From the NCBI GenBank assembly GCA_013314715.1, contig JABUFC010000027.1, forward strand, positions 1 through 43,786: a stretch of DNA of 43,786 nucleotides, in the 5' to 3' direction. The notes beneath the pieces are model-generated. The model did not search any database and was not told the origin of the DNA. It saw only the letters and a program-made list of their open reading frames with translations. Shown here in pieces: positions 25,684 through 36,000 of the stretch. Made by a program: the position numbers and the translations under genes. This DNA comes from Bacteroidales bacterium (GTDB taxonomy: Bacteria; Bacteroidota; Bacteroidia; Bacteroidales; GWA2-32-17). Every line of letters begins with the position of its first letter. Within the stretch, counting starts at the first letter, position 1.

Positions 25684-27288
25684 TTATTTGTTTTTAAACT
25701 TTTCACGCATACGTTTATCGAGCGTAACAATGCATTCGCGCTGAGGAATAATAACCGAAACACCGTCGTAAGCTAATTCTTCCTTTATTATTTTTACGTT
25801 TTCTTCATGGTTTTTAGCCAATGGTTTAATAATTCGAATATGTTCTGGTTCAACACCAACGCCACGACAAATAGCTTCAAGACGGTTTAATGCAGCTGAT
25901 GGTTGCCCACCGGTCATTGCCGTTGTAAAATTATCAAGAATAAAAACTTTTACATTTGATTTGTGAACTACACAATCAATCAAACCTGTTATACCACTAT
26001 GTGTAAAAGTACTATCACCTATAACTGCAATAGCTGGAACCAAACCTGCATCGGCAGCACCTTTTGCCATAGTTATAGAAGCTCCCATATCAACACATGT
26101 GTTGATAGATTCTAAAGGAGGAAGGGCACCCAGCGTATAACAACCTATATCTGAAAAAACTCTACCCTTTGAATAATCTCTTAAAGCCTCATTTATAGCT
26201 AAATAAGTATCGTTATGTGGACAACCTTTACACAAAGCAGGAGGACGAGGAGCCACTACCTCAGGCACTGATTTAAGCTCATTTGTCTTTAAGCCAATAG
26301 CTTGAGCTACAATTGTCGGATTCAGTTCACCATCGCGAGGTACTGTTCCATCTAAGCGTCCTTTAATTGTTTTACCTAAATTAAGCATTCCTTTTAACAA
26401 TTCTTCGATAAGTGGATAACCCTCTTCTAAAACAAGAATAGAGCTACATTCATCGTATAACTTTTTTACCATTTTTTTGGGTATTGGATGCTGACCAATT
26501 TTAAGAACCGGATACGGAACACCATTGGGAAAATTCTCCATTAAATAATTATATGCTATTCCGCATGTAATAATACCTAATGATTTATCTTTTCCATCAA
26601 TGTATTTATTAAATCCAGAATTTTCAGCTTCCAATTCTAAACTATCCTGAATCGATAGTAAACGGCGGTAATTTCTTTTAGCTATGACTGGTAAAAGCAC
26701 AAATTGTCGTAAATCAGAAGGTAGTTTTAATTCGTTCTGTTTTCGAACAGTGCCTTTTATTTTAACGCCCGAACGGCTATGTGCTAAACGTGTTGTTATC
26801 CTTAGCAAAGTAGGAATGGCATATTTTTCAGACAAATCGAAAGCATAATGTACCATATCATATGCTTCTTGCTGATTGGCAGGCTCAAAAATGGGGATCA
26901 TTGCAAATTTTCCATAAAAACGACTATCTTGCTCATTTTGCGATGAATGCATTGAAGGGTCATCGGCTGCAACCACAATAATTCCTCCGTTTGCTCCTGT
27001 AATAGAAGCATTTATAAAACCATCTGCAGCCACGTTTAAACCGACATGTTTCATCGTTACCATTGTTCTTTTACCAGCATACGACATGCCTAAAGCTCCT
27101 TCCATTGCAGTTTTTTCGTTAGCACACCAATTGGCTTTTATATTTAATTCCTTCGCCTGTTTTGATGCATGAACATACTCTGGTATTTCTGTTGATGGAG
27201 TACCAGGATATGCATATATGCCCGACATTCCAGCATCAATCGCTGCTTGAGCTATAGCTTCGTCACCTAATAATAATAATTTTTCCAT
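25684..27288 (-). CDS. iorA: indolepyruvate:ferredoxin oxidoreductase, alpha subunit
   Basis: 534 residues. N-terminal pyrimidine-binding domain: GDEAIAQAAIDAGMSGIYAYPGTPSTEI (8 onward) and MTMKHVGLNVAADGF. The C-terminal TPP domain has CKGCPHNDTYLAI (about 352-364), the DIGCYTLGALPP segment and GDSTFTHSGITGLI (about 415-428). The protein stops at MREKFKNK, so the C-terminal two-cluster ferredoxin domain of archaeal IorA is absent. Electron transfer must then go through another route or partner. It is first in the iorAB operon with its own -7 box. Confidence 0.94.
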   Translation of the reverse strand: MEKLLLLGDEAIAQAAIDAGMSGIYAYPGTPSTEIPEYVHASKQAKELNIKANWCANEKTAMEGALGMSYAGKRTMVTMKHVGLNVAADGFINASITGANGGIIVVAADDPSMHSSQNEQDSRFYGKFAMIPIFEPANQQEAYDMVHYAFDLSEKYAIPTLLRITTRLAHSRSGVKIKGTVRKQNELKLPSDLRQFVLLPVIAKRNYRRLLSIQDSLELEAENSGFNKYIDGKDKSLGIITCGIAYNYLMENFPNGVPYPVLKIGQHPIPKKMVKKLYDECSSILVLEEGYPLIEELLKGMLNLGKTIKGRLDGTVPRDGELNPTIVAQAIGLKTNELKSVPEVVAPRPPALCKGCPHNDTYLAINEALRDYSKGRVFSDIGCYTLGALPPLESINTCVDMGASITMAKGAADAGLVPAIAVIGDSTFTHSGITGLIDCVVHKSNVKVFILDNFTTAMTGGQPSAALNRLEAICRGVGVEPEHIRIIKPLAKNHEENVKIIKEELAYDGVSVIIPQRECIVTLDKRMREKFKNK

Positions 27289-27313
27289 GACTTAATTTTT
27301 TGAGTTCAAGTTT

Positions 27314-27321
27314 CAAACATA
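27314..27321 (-). promoter_or_regulatory. -7 box of iorAB
   Basis: On the minus strand it reads TATGTTTG, 25 bases before the iorA ATG at 27288. Confidence 0.55.
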
Positions 27322-27385
27322 CATGTTTTTTCTGAAAAGAAAAACGATTTTTATCAAAAGAATAAAGCAATCATTTTGCTTAGTA

Positions 27386-27796
27386 TTAGCTAATAACAGT
27401 AGCCATAATTTTTCTTCTTCCTCCAAATTTTCTAAATTCACATAAATATATTCCTTGCCAAGTACCTAAAGCTAACTTATGATCTTTAATGGGAATAACT
27501 AACGAAACACCTATTAAACTCGATTTAATATGAGCGGGCATATCGTCTAATCCTTCGTATGTATGTTCAAAATATTTAAAATTTTCTGGCATAAGCGTTG
27601 AAAAAAAAGTTTTAAAATCGCTCCTAACTGAAAAATCTGCGTTTTCGTTAATTGTCAGAGCAGCCGATGTATGCTGAATAAATAAATTTAATAAACCGCT
27701 GGATGGCAAATTTGGAAGTTCGTCTAATATTTCATTCGTTATTAAATGAAAACCATACGAATAAGGTTTTAACAATATTTGTGTTTGATAAACCAT
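27386..27796 (-). CDS. YjbQ family protein (UPF0047)
   Basis: 136 residues, the full length of this small beta-rich family. Conserved blocks are all present: FIQHTSAALTINENAD (about 45-60), FEHTYEGLDDMPAHIKSSLIG (about 77-97) and LALGTWQGIYLCEFR (about 108-122). The His residues in HTSAAL, EHTYEG and AHIKSS are the invariant ones. Some members show weak thiamine-phosphate synthase activity, but the physiological role is unsettled. It has its own promoter and lies downstream of, but 97 bases from, no same-operon partner on the minus strand. Confidence 0.92.
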   Translation of the reverse strand: MVYQTQILLKPYSYGFHLITNEILDELPNLPSSGLLNLFIQHTSAALTINENADFSVRSDFKTFFSTLMPENFKYFEHTYEGLDDMPAHIKSSLIGVSLVIPIKDHKLALGTWQGIYLCEFRKFGGRRKIMATVIS

Positions 27797-27831
27797 AATT
27801 TATTAGCATTTTTACCAAAAAATAATTTCCA

Positions 27832-27839
27832 CAAAATTA
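27832..27839 (-). promoter_or_regulatory. -7 box of yjbQ-like gene
   Basis: On the minus strand it reads TAATTTTG, 35 bases before the ATG at 27796. Confidence 0.45.
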
Positions 27840-27861
27840 AAATAAATAATTGCTTTCTTCA

Positions 27862-28521
27862 ATGCAACTTCAAAACTTGAAATATGTTTTTATTGTCTTT
27901 TATTTACTTATTTTTGTTGGTTTCAGTTTTACACAAGAAAAAAAAATTGTACAAATACGAGGTTTATTAACTAATCAACAAAACGACATTTTAAGTTATA
28001 CATTCATTTACGACAAATATGCTCAAAAAGGTTATTTAACCAATGATAAAGGTGAATTTAACATTTTTGTTGAAAGAGGTACAGAGTTAATATTTAGTCA
28101 TATCGGATACAAAAAATTTGCATACACCATACCTATTATTGGCAACACCGATTTACTTTTTTTGCGTATCAAATTAATACCCGATACCATTTTACTAAAA
28201 GAAATTACTGTTTTTCCATGGAAAACCTATCAACAATTTATACAAGTATTTATCAACACACCTATTCCAGACGATGATATTAGTAGAGCCGAACAAAATT
28301 TTGCCATTCTAAAAAAGCAATTAGCTACTATGGAAGAAGATGATAACTTTCAATCTGCTTCTATTGCATATAAAATAAATTTACAACAAATGGCTAATAA
28401 TTTATATTGGAAAGGCCAGACTCAACCCATGCAAATATTTAATATTATGGCATGGCAAGAATTTATTAGATATATACGCGAAGGAAAATTTAAAAATCCG
28501 AATAAACGTAAAAAAAATTAA
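27862..28521 (+). CDS. secreted CarboxypepD_reg-like domain protein
   Basis: 219 residues from the ATG at 27862 (a TTG four codons earlier is less likely). Signal peptide or anchor at about 5-24. Residues about 28-112 form a carboxypeptidase-regulatory-like beta sandwich: IRGLLTNQQNDILSYTFIYD, GYLTNDKGEFNIFV, then LIFSHIGYKKFAYTI and LKEITVFPW. This is the plug-proximal module also found on TonB receptors, but no receptor follows. The C-terminal part (about 115-219) is helical and basic. It is a small free-standing envelope protein of a kind common in Bacteroidetes; the role is unknown. It is convergent with the next gene, overlapping by 4 bases. Confidence 0.75.
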   Translation: MQLQNLKYVFIVFYLLIFVGFSFTQEKKIVQIRGLLTNQQNDILSYTFIYDKYAQKGYLTNDKGEFNIFVERGTELIFSHIGYKKFAYTIPIIGNTDLLFLRIKLIPDTILLKEITVFPWKTYQQFIQVFINTPIPDDDISRAEQNFAILKKQLATMEEDDNFQSASIAYKINLQQMANNLYWKGQTQPMQIFNIMAWQEFIRYIREGKFKNPNKRKKN

Positions 28522-29573
28522 AATACTGGTATATTCTGATTAACTTTCATGCTATCTTTCTTGATATAAGGTATCTGAATAGTCTGTCCATCTTTGTAAA
28601 TAGCTTTAAGCTCTAACTGTCCGTTGGGTTTCCATAATGATAATTCACCATCGTATTTTCCATACTTATATGAAATCTCACTTTTTAATTGTCCATTTTC
28701 GTACCATGTACGTGATGTTCCATGTTCTTGGCCGTCTACATAATAATCTTCACTCATTTTCTGACCATTAGGATAATACGTAACCCATGTTCCTTGTTCT
28801 AATCCATTTTTAATATATCCTCTACGCTTTTCTTTTCCGTTTTCATACCAAAATACCCAAAGACCATCTTCATAACCTGTTGAATAATTTCCCATTACTT
28901 TAGGGTTACCGTTTTCGTACCATGTTTCAAACTTTCCTTTTGGTAAACCTTCATTGTATGTCATCTTCTTTTCGAGCGTACCATTTTCATACCATGATAC
29001 CCACATTCCATGTTCTTTGTCATCTTTATATTTACCTTTTTGTTGAATGTTTCCATTTTCATACCATGTTATCCATTCTCCATGCTTTAAGCCTTCTTTA
29101 AAAAACTTTTGCTCTTTCTTTTTACCATTCTCATAATAGCTCAACATTTCGCCATTGGGTTTTCCTTCTTTATAATAAGCAACTTGCTTTAATCGCTTAT
29201 TTTCATACCACTCTTTTTGAATTCCTTCGCGTTGACCTTTTTCATAATTTTCTTCAATTAATGTATCTCCATTGTCGCTAAATACTAATTGACGTCCTTG
29301 TTTTATCCCATTTAAATAACGCATTTCAGCAACTTTCAAACCCGTATTTTTGAAAACGTAAGAAATACCATGCAACTTACCTTCTTTATAAAAAAATACT
29401 TTTTTAATATTATCATCAATTTTTTCGCATTCACCTGTATAAGCTATATTTCGACCATCTTTTATAATTCCATTTTCTTCATGAAGTTCTGAACAATCGC
29501 AATGCCGAGTACACGAAAATATTAAAACTCCTGTGCTAATAAACAGTGAATATGTTAATAGCTTTATAAGCAT
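28518..29573 (-). CDS. lipoprotein of MORN/YwqK-type repeats
   Basis: 351 residues. A lipoprotein signal is visible: hydrophobic segment at 5-19, then IFSC with the lipobox Cys at about 21. From about 35 to the end the protein consists of roughly a dozen repeats of about 23 residues with the core WYENGxxxxxxxYxxGxxxGxW. This is the MORN-like toxin-antitoxin YwqK repeat. Such repeats form an extended beta sheet, and their function in Bacteroidetes is not known. The name antitoxin should not be taken literally here, as no toxin gene is adjacent. It ends against the preceding plus-strand gene (4-base overlap). Confidence 0.85.
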   Translation of the reverse strand: MLIKLLTYSLFISTGVLIFSCTRHCDCSELHEENGIIKDGRNIAYTGECEKIDDNIKKVFFYKEGKLHGISYVFKNTGLKVAEMRYLNGIKQGRQLVFSDNGDTLIEENYEKGQREGIQKEWYENKRLKQVAYYKEGKPNGEMLSYYENGKKKEQKFFKEGLKHGEWITWYENGNIQQKGKYKDDKEHGMWVSWYENGTLEKKMTYNEGLPKGKFETWYENGNPKVMGNYSTGYEDGLWVFWYENGKEKRRGYIKNGLEQGTWVTYYPNGQKMSEDYYVDGQEHGTSRTWYENGQLKSEISYKYGKYDGELSLWKPNGQLELKAIYKDGQTIQIPYIKKDSMKVNQNIPVF

Positions 29574-29602
29574 TTAAATATTTTTTAAGTTTATACGAAA
29601 AT

Positions 29603-31060
29603 TCAAAAGAAAAGTTTCAAAATAATTTGTTCAATTTTATCTTTTATCCATTTTGAGGGCTGAGGGCAGTTATTAACAATAATGGCAAATGCAATGGTAT
29701 GTTTATCTTTAGTTGTTATATATCCAGCTAAACTTCGAATATTGGTCATAGTTCCGGTTTTAGCAACAACTTTTCCTTGTGCTTTAGTATTTACAAACAT
29801 CTTAGAAAGTGTACCATTTTCGCCGGCAACAGCTAAAGAATTATAAAATATTTTTTTATAGGAGCTATAGTTTGACATAAATTCTAAAACTTTAACAAAT
29901 TGTTGTGTACTTAATGCATTAAATCGCGATAAGCCCGATGCATCATACAGCAAACAATCACCTGTTCTGTTTTTCCAAAAACGATTAACTGCTAATGTTC
30001 CAGATTCTGTTGTAGTAGATTTATATTGTATGTAACCACACATTCGTGCCATAGCTTCTGCAAATATATTGATACTGTATAAATTTGTCAAGTTAACGAT
30101 TTGACTGAGGTTTGGAGAATAATGTGTATAAAAAAGTGTTGTTTTTTCGGTAGTATCGACAATATAATTATATTCCATCCGAAAATCAGGATTTTGCGTT
30201 ACTTTTATTGCATACTTTTCTATTATCTTTTGTAACATTACGGCAGCTGTTAATGGAGGATTAGGGATACTACCACGAACTTCGAAACTATCAGATTTTA
30301 ATGGAATAAGTCCAACAACAAGGCGTGTAGAATCAAAAATATCGCCATATATAATACTTTGATCGTTCGAAACTTTTCCGCCCCAAAGATTGTTTATAAT
30401 TTCTATTGGAATATTTTCAGGATAAATATTGGTAAGTGTAGCAGGCTCTAATGAATCCGAAGTCTTAAAATAAAGACTATACTCATTATTATATATATTT
30501 AATCCACATGACGAGGCCCCAAAATAATTGGCTACATCGCCAACAATCCAAGTAGAAGTAGGTAAATTATAGTTGTAAAAAGTGGCATCACCTATTATTT
30601 TACCATCAATATATTTTATTCCTTTTGATTTTAACCATAATGCAACAGAATCAAACGGACTATTTTTCTCGAAGTAGGATTTAAAAAAACGACTATATAA
30701 AGTTGGATCACCATACCCTTTAATGATAATATTGCCTTTTAAAACCGAATCAGAAACAAAACCAGTATAATAAAATTCAGTTTTAAACTGAAATGAAGGT
30801 TTTAAAATATGTAAAGCAGCCCCTGTAGTAAAAAGTTTAACAATAGAGGCAGGCGTTAACTTTAAATTTCCATTGTAGTCGATTAAAAGCTTATCATTGG
30901 TAATATCTTTAGCTGTTATAGCAACAATGCCTCCCTGCCAACTACTATCGGTCAACAAAAAAGATATTTTATTTACATAAATAGAATCACCTTTAAAAAC
31001 TTGACTATAAGAACAAAGATACAAAAAAATAGTAATAAGAAAAAATAATAGCCTCATCAT
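29603..31060 (-). CDS. dacB: D-alanyl-D-alanine carboxypeptidase/endopeptidase PBP4 type (S13)
   Basis: 485 residues with a signal peptide (about 1-20). All three active-site motifs of the penicillin-binding S13 family are intact: SIVK at 72-75 (nucleophile Ser, general base Lys), SIN at 329-331 and KTG at 434-436. Motifs such as GNIIIKGYGDPTLYSRF (about 113-129) and LLYDASGLSRFN (about 366-377) also fit. It trims or cleaves D-Ala cross-links in peptidoglycan in the periplasm. The -7 box lies nine bases from the ATG, so the mRNA is nearly leaderless (alternative ATG at 31057). It is divergent from rho. Confidence 0.93.
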   Translation of the reverse strand: MMRLLFFLITIFLYLCSYSQVFKGDSIYVNKISFLLTDSSWQGGIVAITAKDITNDKLLIDYNGNLKLTPASIVKLFTTGAALHILKPSFQFKTEFYYTGFVSDSVLKGNIIIKGYGDPTLYSRFFKSYFEKNSPFDSVALWLKSKGIKYIDGKIIGDATFYNYNLPTSTWIVGDVANYFGASSCGLNIYNNEYSLYFKTSDSLEPATLTNIYPENIPIEIINNLWGGKVSNDQSIIYGDIFDSTRLVVGLIPLKSDSFEVRGSIPNPPLTAAVMLQKIIEKYAIKVTQNPDFRMEYNYIVDTTEKTTLFYTHYSPNLSQIVNLTNLYSINIFAEAMARMCGYIQYKSTTTESGTLAVNRFWKNRTGDCLLYDASGLSRFNALSTQQFVKVLEFMSNYSSYKKIFYNSLAVAGENGTLSKMFVNTKAQGKVVAKTGTMTNIRSLAGYITTKDKHTIAFAIIVNNCPQPSKWIKDKIEQIILKLFF

Positions 31061-31068
31061 TTTTTACG

Positions 31069-31076
31069 CAAACCTA
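31069..31076 (-). promoter_or_regulatory. -7 box of dacB
   Basis: On the minus strand it reads TAGGTTTG (TAnnTTTG), with only eight bases between it and the ATG at 31060. Confidence 0.5.
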
Positions 31077-31225
31077 CTCATTTTTTTAATATTTTACACA
31101 TTTTTACTTGCATTTATTTGCAGAATTAAAAATTTACTTGTAAACTTGCAAATCTTTTTGTTTAAGAAATCACTTTCTTTCTTAAAAATCCAAATTATTC
31201 TTATTTAGCAAAAAATCAAAATAGT

Positions 31226-32947
31226 ATGTTTGACGCAACAGAATTAATTTCTAAAAAACTAGTAGAATTACGAAGTATTGCCAAAGGTTTAGGTGTAAAG
31301 TATGCCGACGTTTTAAAAAAAGAGGAACTTATTCAAAAAATAATAGAAGCAGAATGGCAAAAAGAAAATAATACAAAAGACCATTTACAATTATCATTTA
31401 AGTTAGAAGAAGATACAAAATCTGAAAACGAAACCATTAATAAAGAAGAAACGAAACGCAAACGTAAACGCAAAATTGTTACCACCGAACCAATAGATAG
31501 TTCTATTTCGAAATTAACAAACCCCGAAATAATTGACGAAGAAATAATTCCTAAAGCCTTACAAGAAGGATTTGATGACGAAATCAACATTACCATTGAA
31601 CCAGAAATAAACATCGATAACAAAACCAATGATATAGTTCAAGTTGAAATTATTGCAGAGAAAAAAGAAACGAATTCTTTAGAAGATGAAAACCATTCAT
31701 CCGTTAATCAAACAGAAGCAATTCTCCAAACAGAAAAAACAGAAAACAATACTAAACCAAAAACATATACTCCTTATCACAATAAGAACGGACAAGAAAA
31801 AGCTATCATCGACAAAAACAACGATTTTGATGGCATAGCAACCACCGTTGGTGTATTAGAGATTATGCCCGAAAATTATGGTTTTCTCCGCTCGCCCGAT
31901 TATAATTATTTATCATCACCCGACGATGTGTATGTGTCACAATCGCAAATAAAACACTTGGGTTTAAAAACGGGTGACACCATAAAAGGCTCCGTAAGAC
32001 CACCACGTGAAGGTGAAAAATATTTTCCATTGGTAAAAATTGAAGAAATTAATGGGCTACCTCCCGAACTCATAAGAGAGCGTGTTCCCTTTGACCACCT
32101 TACTCCCCTTTTTCCAAACGAAAAATTTAATATAGCCGAAGGTCCTAAAGCAACTATCTCTACTCGAATTGTAGATATGTTCGCCCCTATAGGTAAGGGA
32201 CAACGCGGACTAATTGTAGCCCAACCCAAAACGGGAAAAACTGTTTTATTAAAAGAAATTGCTAATGCTATAGCACATAACCACCCCGAAGTATATCTTA
32301 TGATATTACTCATTGACGAACGTCCCGAAGAAGTTACCGATATGGCTCGTAGTGTTAATGCAGAGGTAATAAGCTCTACATTCGACGAGCCTGCCGAACG
32401 CCATGTAAAAATCGCTAATATTGTTCTCGAGCGAGCTAAACGCATGGTAGAATGCGGCCATGATGTCGTTATACTTCTCGACTCTATTACCCGCTTAGCT
32501 CGAGCATATAACACGGTTGCACCAGCATCGGGTAAAATTTTAACCGGTGGAGTTGATTCTAACGCCCTGCACAAACCCAAACGTTTCTTTGGTTCGGCTC
32601 GAAACATTGAAAATGGAGGTTCGTTAACTATCATAGCAACTGCGCTAACCGAAACAGGATCGAAAATGGATGATGTTATTTTTGAAGAATTTAAAGGCAC
32701 TGGCAATATGGAACTCCAACTCGACAGAAAACTAGCCAATAAGCGAATTTTCCCAGCTGTTGATATTTTAGCTTCAAGTACACGTCGTGAAGAGCTTTTA
32801 CATCCACAAGAAGTACTCAATAGAATTTGGATATTGCGTAACTACCTTTCAGATATGACTCCTGTAGAAGCGATGGAATTTTTCAAAGATCGTTTAGCAC
32901 GGACACAAAGCAACGAAGAGTTTTTACTAACGATGAGCAGCGAATAA
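31226..32947 (+). CDS. rho: transcription termination factor Rho with long insertion
   Basis: A hexameric RNA-dependent ATPase. 573 residues against about 420 in E. coli. Rho_N helices at about 1-45 are followed by an acidic, Asn/Lys/Glu-rich low-complexity stretch (about 50-200) with a basic patch KRKRKRK at 77-83. The RNA-binding cold-shock-like domain follows (about 203-280, [17 protein letters not shown]). The ATPase core has the P-loop AQPKTGKT at 332-339, then [28 protein letters not shown] and Walker [17 protein letters not shown]. The Q-loop/R-loop region ([20 protein letters not shown]) is intact. Such insertions are typical of Bacteroidetes. One in Bacteroides thetaiotaomicron is reported to drive condensate formation. 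Confidence 0.97.
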   Translation: MFDATELISKKLVELRSIAKGLGVKYADVLKKEELIQKIIEAEWQKENNTKDHLQLSFKLEEDTKSENETINKEETKRKRKRKIVTTEPIDSSISKLTNPEIIDEEIIPKALQEGFDDEINITIEPEINIDNKTNDIVQVEIIAEKKETNSLEDENHSSVNQTEAILQTEKTENNTKPKTYTPYHNKNGQEKAIIDKNNDFDGIATTVGVLEIMPENYGFLRSPDYNYLSSPDDVYVSQSQIKHLGLKTGDTIKGSVRPPREGEKYFPLVKIEEINGLPPELIRERVPFDHLTPLFPNEKFNIAEGPKATISTRIVDMFAPIGKGQRGLIVAQPKTGKTVLLKEIANAIAHNHPEVYLMILLIDERPEEVTDMARSVNAEVISSTFDEPAERHVKIANIVLERAKRMVECGHDVVILLDSITRLARAYNTVAPASGKILTGGVDSNALHKPKRFFGSARNIENGGSLTIIATALTETGSKMDDVIFEEFKGTGNMELQLDRKLANKRIFPAVDILASSTRREELLHPQEVLNRIWILRNYLSDMTPVEAMEFFKDRLARTQSNEEFLLTMSSE

Positions 32948-32964
32948 AATTGGTTTTTAAACAT

Positions 32965-32984
32965 ATTTTCTTTTTTAAGAAAAT
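32965..32984 (+). terminator. possible weak terminator after rho
   Basis: ATTTTCTT and AAGAAAAT form a perfect 8-bp AT-rich stem with a TTTT loop, 17 bases after the rho stop. There are few T afterwards, so it is weak. Confidence 0.3.
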
Positions 32985-32986
32985 TC

Positions 32987-32994
32987 TACTTTTG
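32987..32994 (+). promoter_or_regulatory. -7 box of nifJ (PFOR)
   Basis: TACTTTTG matches TAnnTTTG. The leader to the ATG at 33043 would be about 43 bases. Confidence 0.5.
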
Positions 32995-33042
32995 AGGATG
33001 GAAATATAGAATTATTAACTAACTCATTAAAAATATTTTACA

Positions 33043-36000
33043 ATGGCAAAAGAAAAAAAATTTATGACATGCGATGGCAATCATGCTGCTGCGCATGTTG
33101 CATACATGTTTAGCGAAATGGCATGTATTTATCCTATTACCCCCTCTTCGAATATGGCCGAAAATGTTGATGAATGGGCAGCACAAGGACGTAAAAACAT
33201 TTTTGGCGAAACAGTTCGCGTAGTTGAAATGCAATCAGAAGCTGGAGCCGCTGGAGCAGTTCATGGAGCCTTACAAGCAGGCACATTATGCTCTACTTAT
33301 ACTGCCTCACAAGGTTTATTGCTCATGATTCCCAACATGTATAAAATTGCAGGTGAATTATTACCCGGTGTTTTTCATGTTAGCGCACGTAGCTTAGCTG
33401 CACAAGCATTATCTATTTTTGGCGACCATAGCGACGTAATGGCAACCCGTAATACTGGCTTTGCTTTATTAGCAACAGCTTCAGTACAAGAAATAATGGA
33501 TATTGCTCCTGTGGCACATTTAGCTGCGATTAAATCGAGAGTGCCTTTTCTACACTTTTTCGATGGTTTCAGAACATCGCACGAAATCCAAAAAATTGAA
33601 TATATCGAGAATGAAGATATTATCAACTTAGTTGATAAAGATGCTCTACAAGCATTCCGTAATAGAGCTTTAAACCCTAATCACCCAGTAACTCGTGGTA
33701 CCGCCCAAAATCCTGATATTTATTTCCAAGCACGCGAAGCAGCCAATCGTTTTTACGATGCCGTGCCCGATATCGTTGAGTATTATATGCAAGAAATGGC
33801 AAAAATAACAGGACGCGAATACCATCCATTCGATTACTATGGACATCCAGAAGCTGAAAATATTGTGATTGCAATGGGCTCCATTACCGATACTCTAAAA
33901 GAAGTAATCGACTACAAACTTAAACGCGACGAAAAAGTTGGTTTAATTAGCGTTCATCTTTACCGTCCATTCTCGAAAAAATACTTCATGAAAGTTTTAC
34001 CCAAAACCGTAAAACGTATTGCAGTATTAGACCGCACCAAAGAACCCGGAGCAACCGGCGAACCTCTCTATTTAGATGTAGTTGATGTTTTCTATGGTGA
34101 AGAAAACAAACCTCTTATCGTTGGTGGTCGCTATGGATTAAGCTCCAAAGACACTACCCCCGGAATGATGTTCTCAGTATTTGACAATTTAGCTCTAAAT
34201 GAACCCAAAAATCATTTTACAATTGGTATCATAGACGATGTTACTTTTACTTCACTTCCTATGCGTGAAATACAATGCTTATGCGAAGGTGGCGTATTCG
34301 AAGCAAAATTCTATGGCATTGGAAGCGATGGTACCGTTGGCGCAAATAAAAACTCCATCAAAATTATCGGTGAAAACACCAATAAATACGTTCAAGCATA
34401 TTTTGCATACGACAGTAAAAAATCGGGTGGTGTTACCATATCGCACTTACGTTTTAGCGACAATGTTTTAAGATCGCCTTATTTGGTTTGCAACCCCGAC
34501 TTTGTTGCTTGCCATGTTCCTGCGTATCTAGACAAATACGATATGCTTAAAGGATTAAAACGCAATGGAACATTCCTCTTAAACAGTATCTGGGATGCAG
34601 AAGAAACAAAAAAACATTTGCCCGACTCAATTAAAAAATATTTAGCAGAAAACGAAATAAATTTCTATATCATCAATGCTTCAAAAATAGCTGAAGAAAT
34701 TGGTCTACCTGGCAGAACGAATACAATTATGCAAGCTGCCTTCTTCAAAGTTGCCAATGTTATTCCATACGATTTAGCTGTAAAAGCCATGAAAAAAGCT
34801 ATCGAAAAAACATATGGCAAAAAAGGTGAAAAAGTAGTACAACTCAATTATGCCGCTGTAGATGCAGGCGAAAAAGTTATTAAAGTCGAAATACCACAAG
34901 ATTGGAAAAATATAGTAGTTAAAGATACCACCCAAGACTCTCATTTACCTGACTTTATTAAAAAAGTTGTAAACCCCATCAATGCTCTTAAAGGCGATGA
35001 TTTGCCAGTCAGCGCATTTTTAGATAGAGAAGACGGCACATTCCCAGCTGGAACTACAAAATATGAAAAACGTGGTATTGCTATTAATGTTCCAACCTGG
35101 ATTTCAGACAACTGTATTCAATGTAACCAATGTTCATTTGTTTGTCCTCACGCTGCTATTCGTCCATTCTTACTTAATGAAGAAGAACTTAAAAATGCTC
35201 CCGAAGGCACTGTAACATTGAAAGCAAACGGTAAAGATTATGCTGGTTTACACTTCAGAATTCAAGTTAGTGTTCTCGATTGTACAGGTTGTGGTAATTG
35301 CGTTGATGTATGTCCAGCAAAAACGAAAGCCCTAGAATTTAAAACACTCGAAAGTCAACATGCTGAAATTAAACGTTGGGAATACTTATCAGAAAATGTT
35401 ACCTATAAAACAATAGCCGATCCTACCTCAACCGTAAAAGCAAGCCAATTTGCACAACCACTCTTTGAATTTTCGGGTGCATGTGCTGGTTGTGGCGAAA
35501 CACCCTATATTAAACTTATAACTCAACTTTTTGGCGATAGAATGATTGTTGCCAATGCTACAGGATGCAGCTCTATATACGGTGGTTCTGCTCCTTCAAC
35601 TCCTTATTGTGCGAATAAAGAAGGTAAAGGAGTGGCTTGGGCAAACAGTTTATTCGAAGATAATGCTGAATACGGCTTTGGTATAGCATCGGGTGCTAAA
35701 AAACTCCGTGAACGTGTAAAACGTTATATGCAACAATTATTAAACGAAAACATTAATGCTCAAACCAAAGAAGCAATTCAGGCATGGATCGATAATTTTA
35801 ATAATAGCACTACGACCAAAGAAGTTTCTGCTAAGGTAGCTGAAATGTTAAAAAAAGAAAATCACCCACTCTGTAATGAAATATTAGCATTAGAACAATA
35901 CTTTGTAAAACCCAGTGTTTGGATTATTGGCGGCGACGGTTGGGCATACGATATTGGCTACGGTGGTTTAGACCATGTAATTGCATCGGGCGAAGATGTG

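Noticed and set aside
25665-25763. Longer start for iorB overlapping iorA
   Set aside because: The family begins at MKKDIVLAG. The extra residues are a different-frame reading of the end of iorA.
28518-29573. Toxin-antitoxin system suggested by YwqK-type repeats
   Set aside because: It is a secreted lipoprotein of repeats with no neighbouring toxin gene. The name of the repeat family does not imply function.
31906-32820. 304-codon open frame antisense to rho
   Set aside because: It lies wholly inside the rho ATPase core, mirrors the codon bias of rho and has no family motifs.
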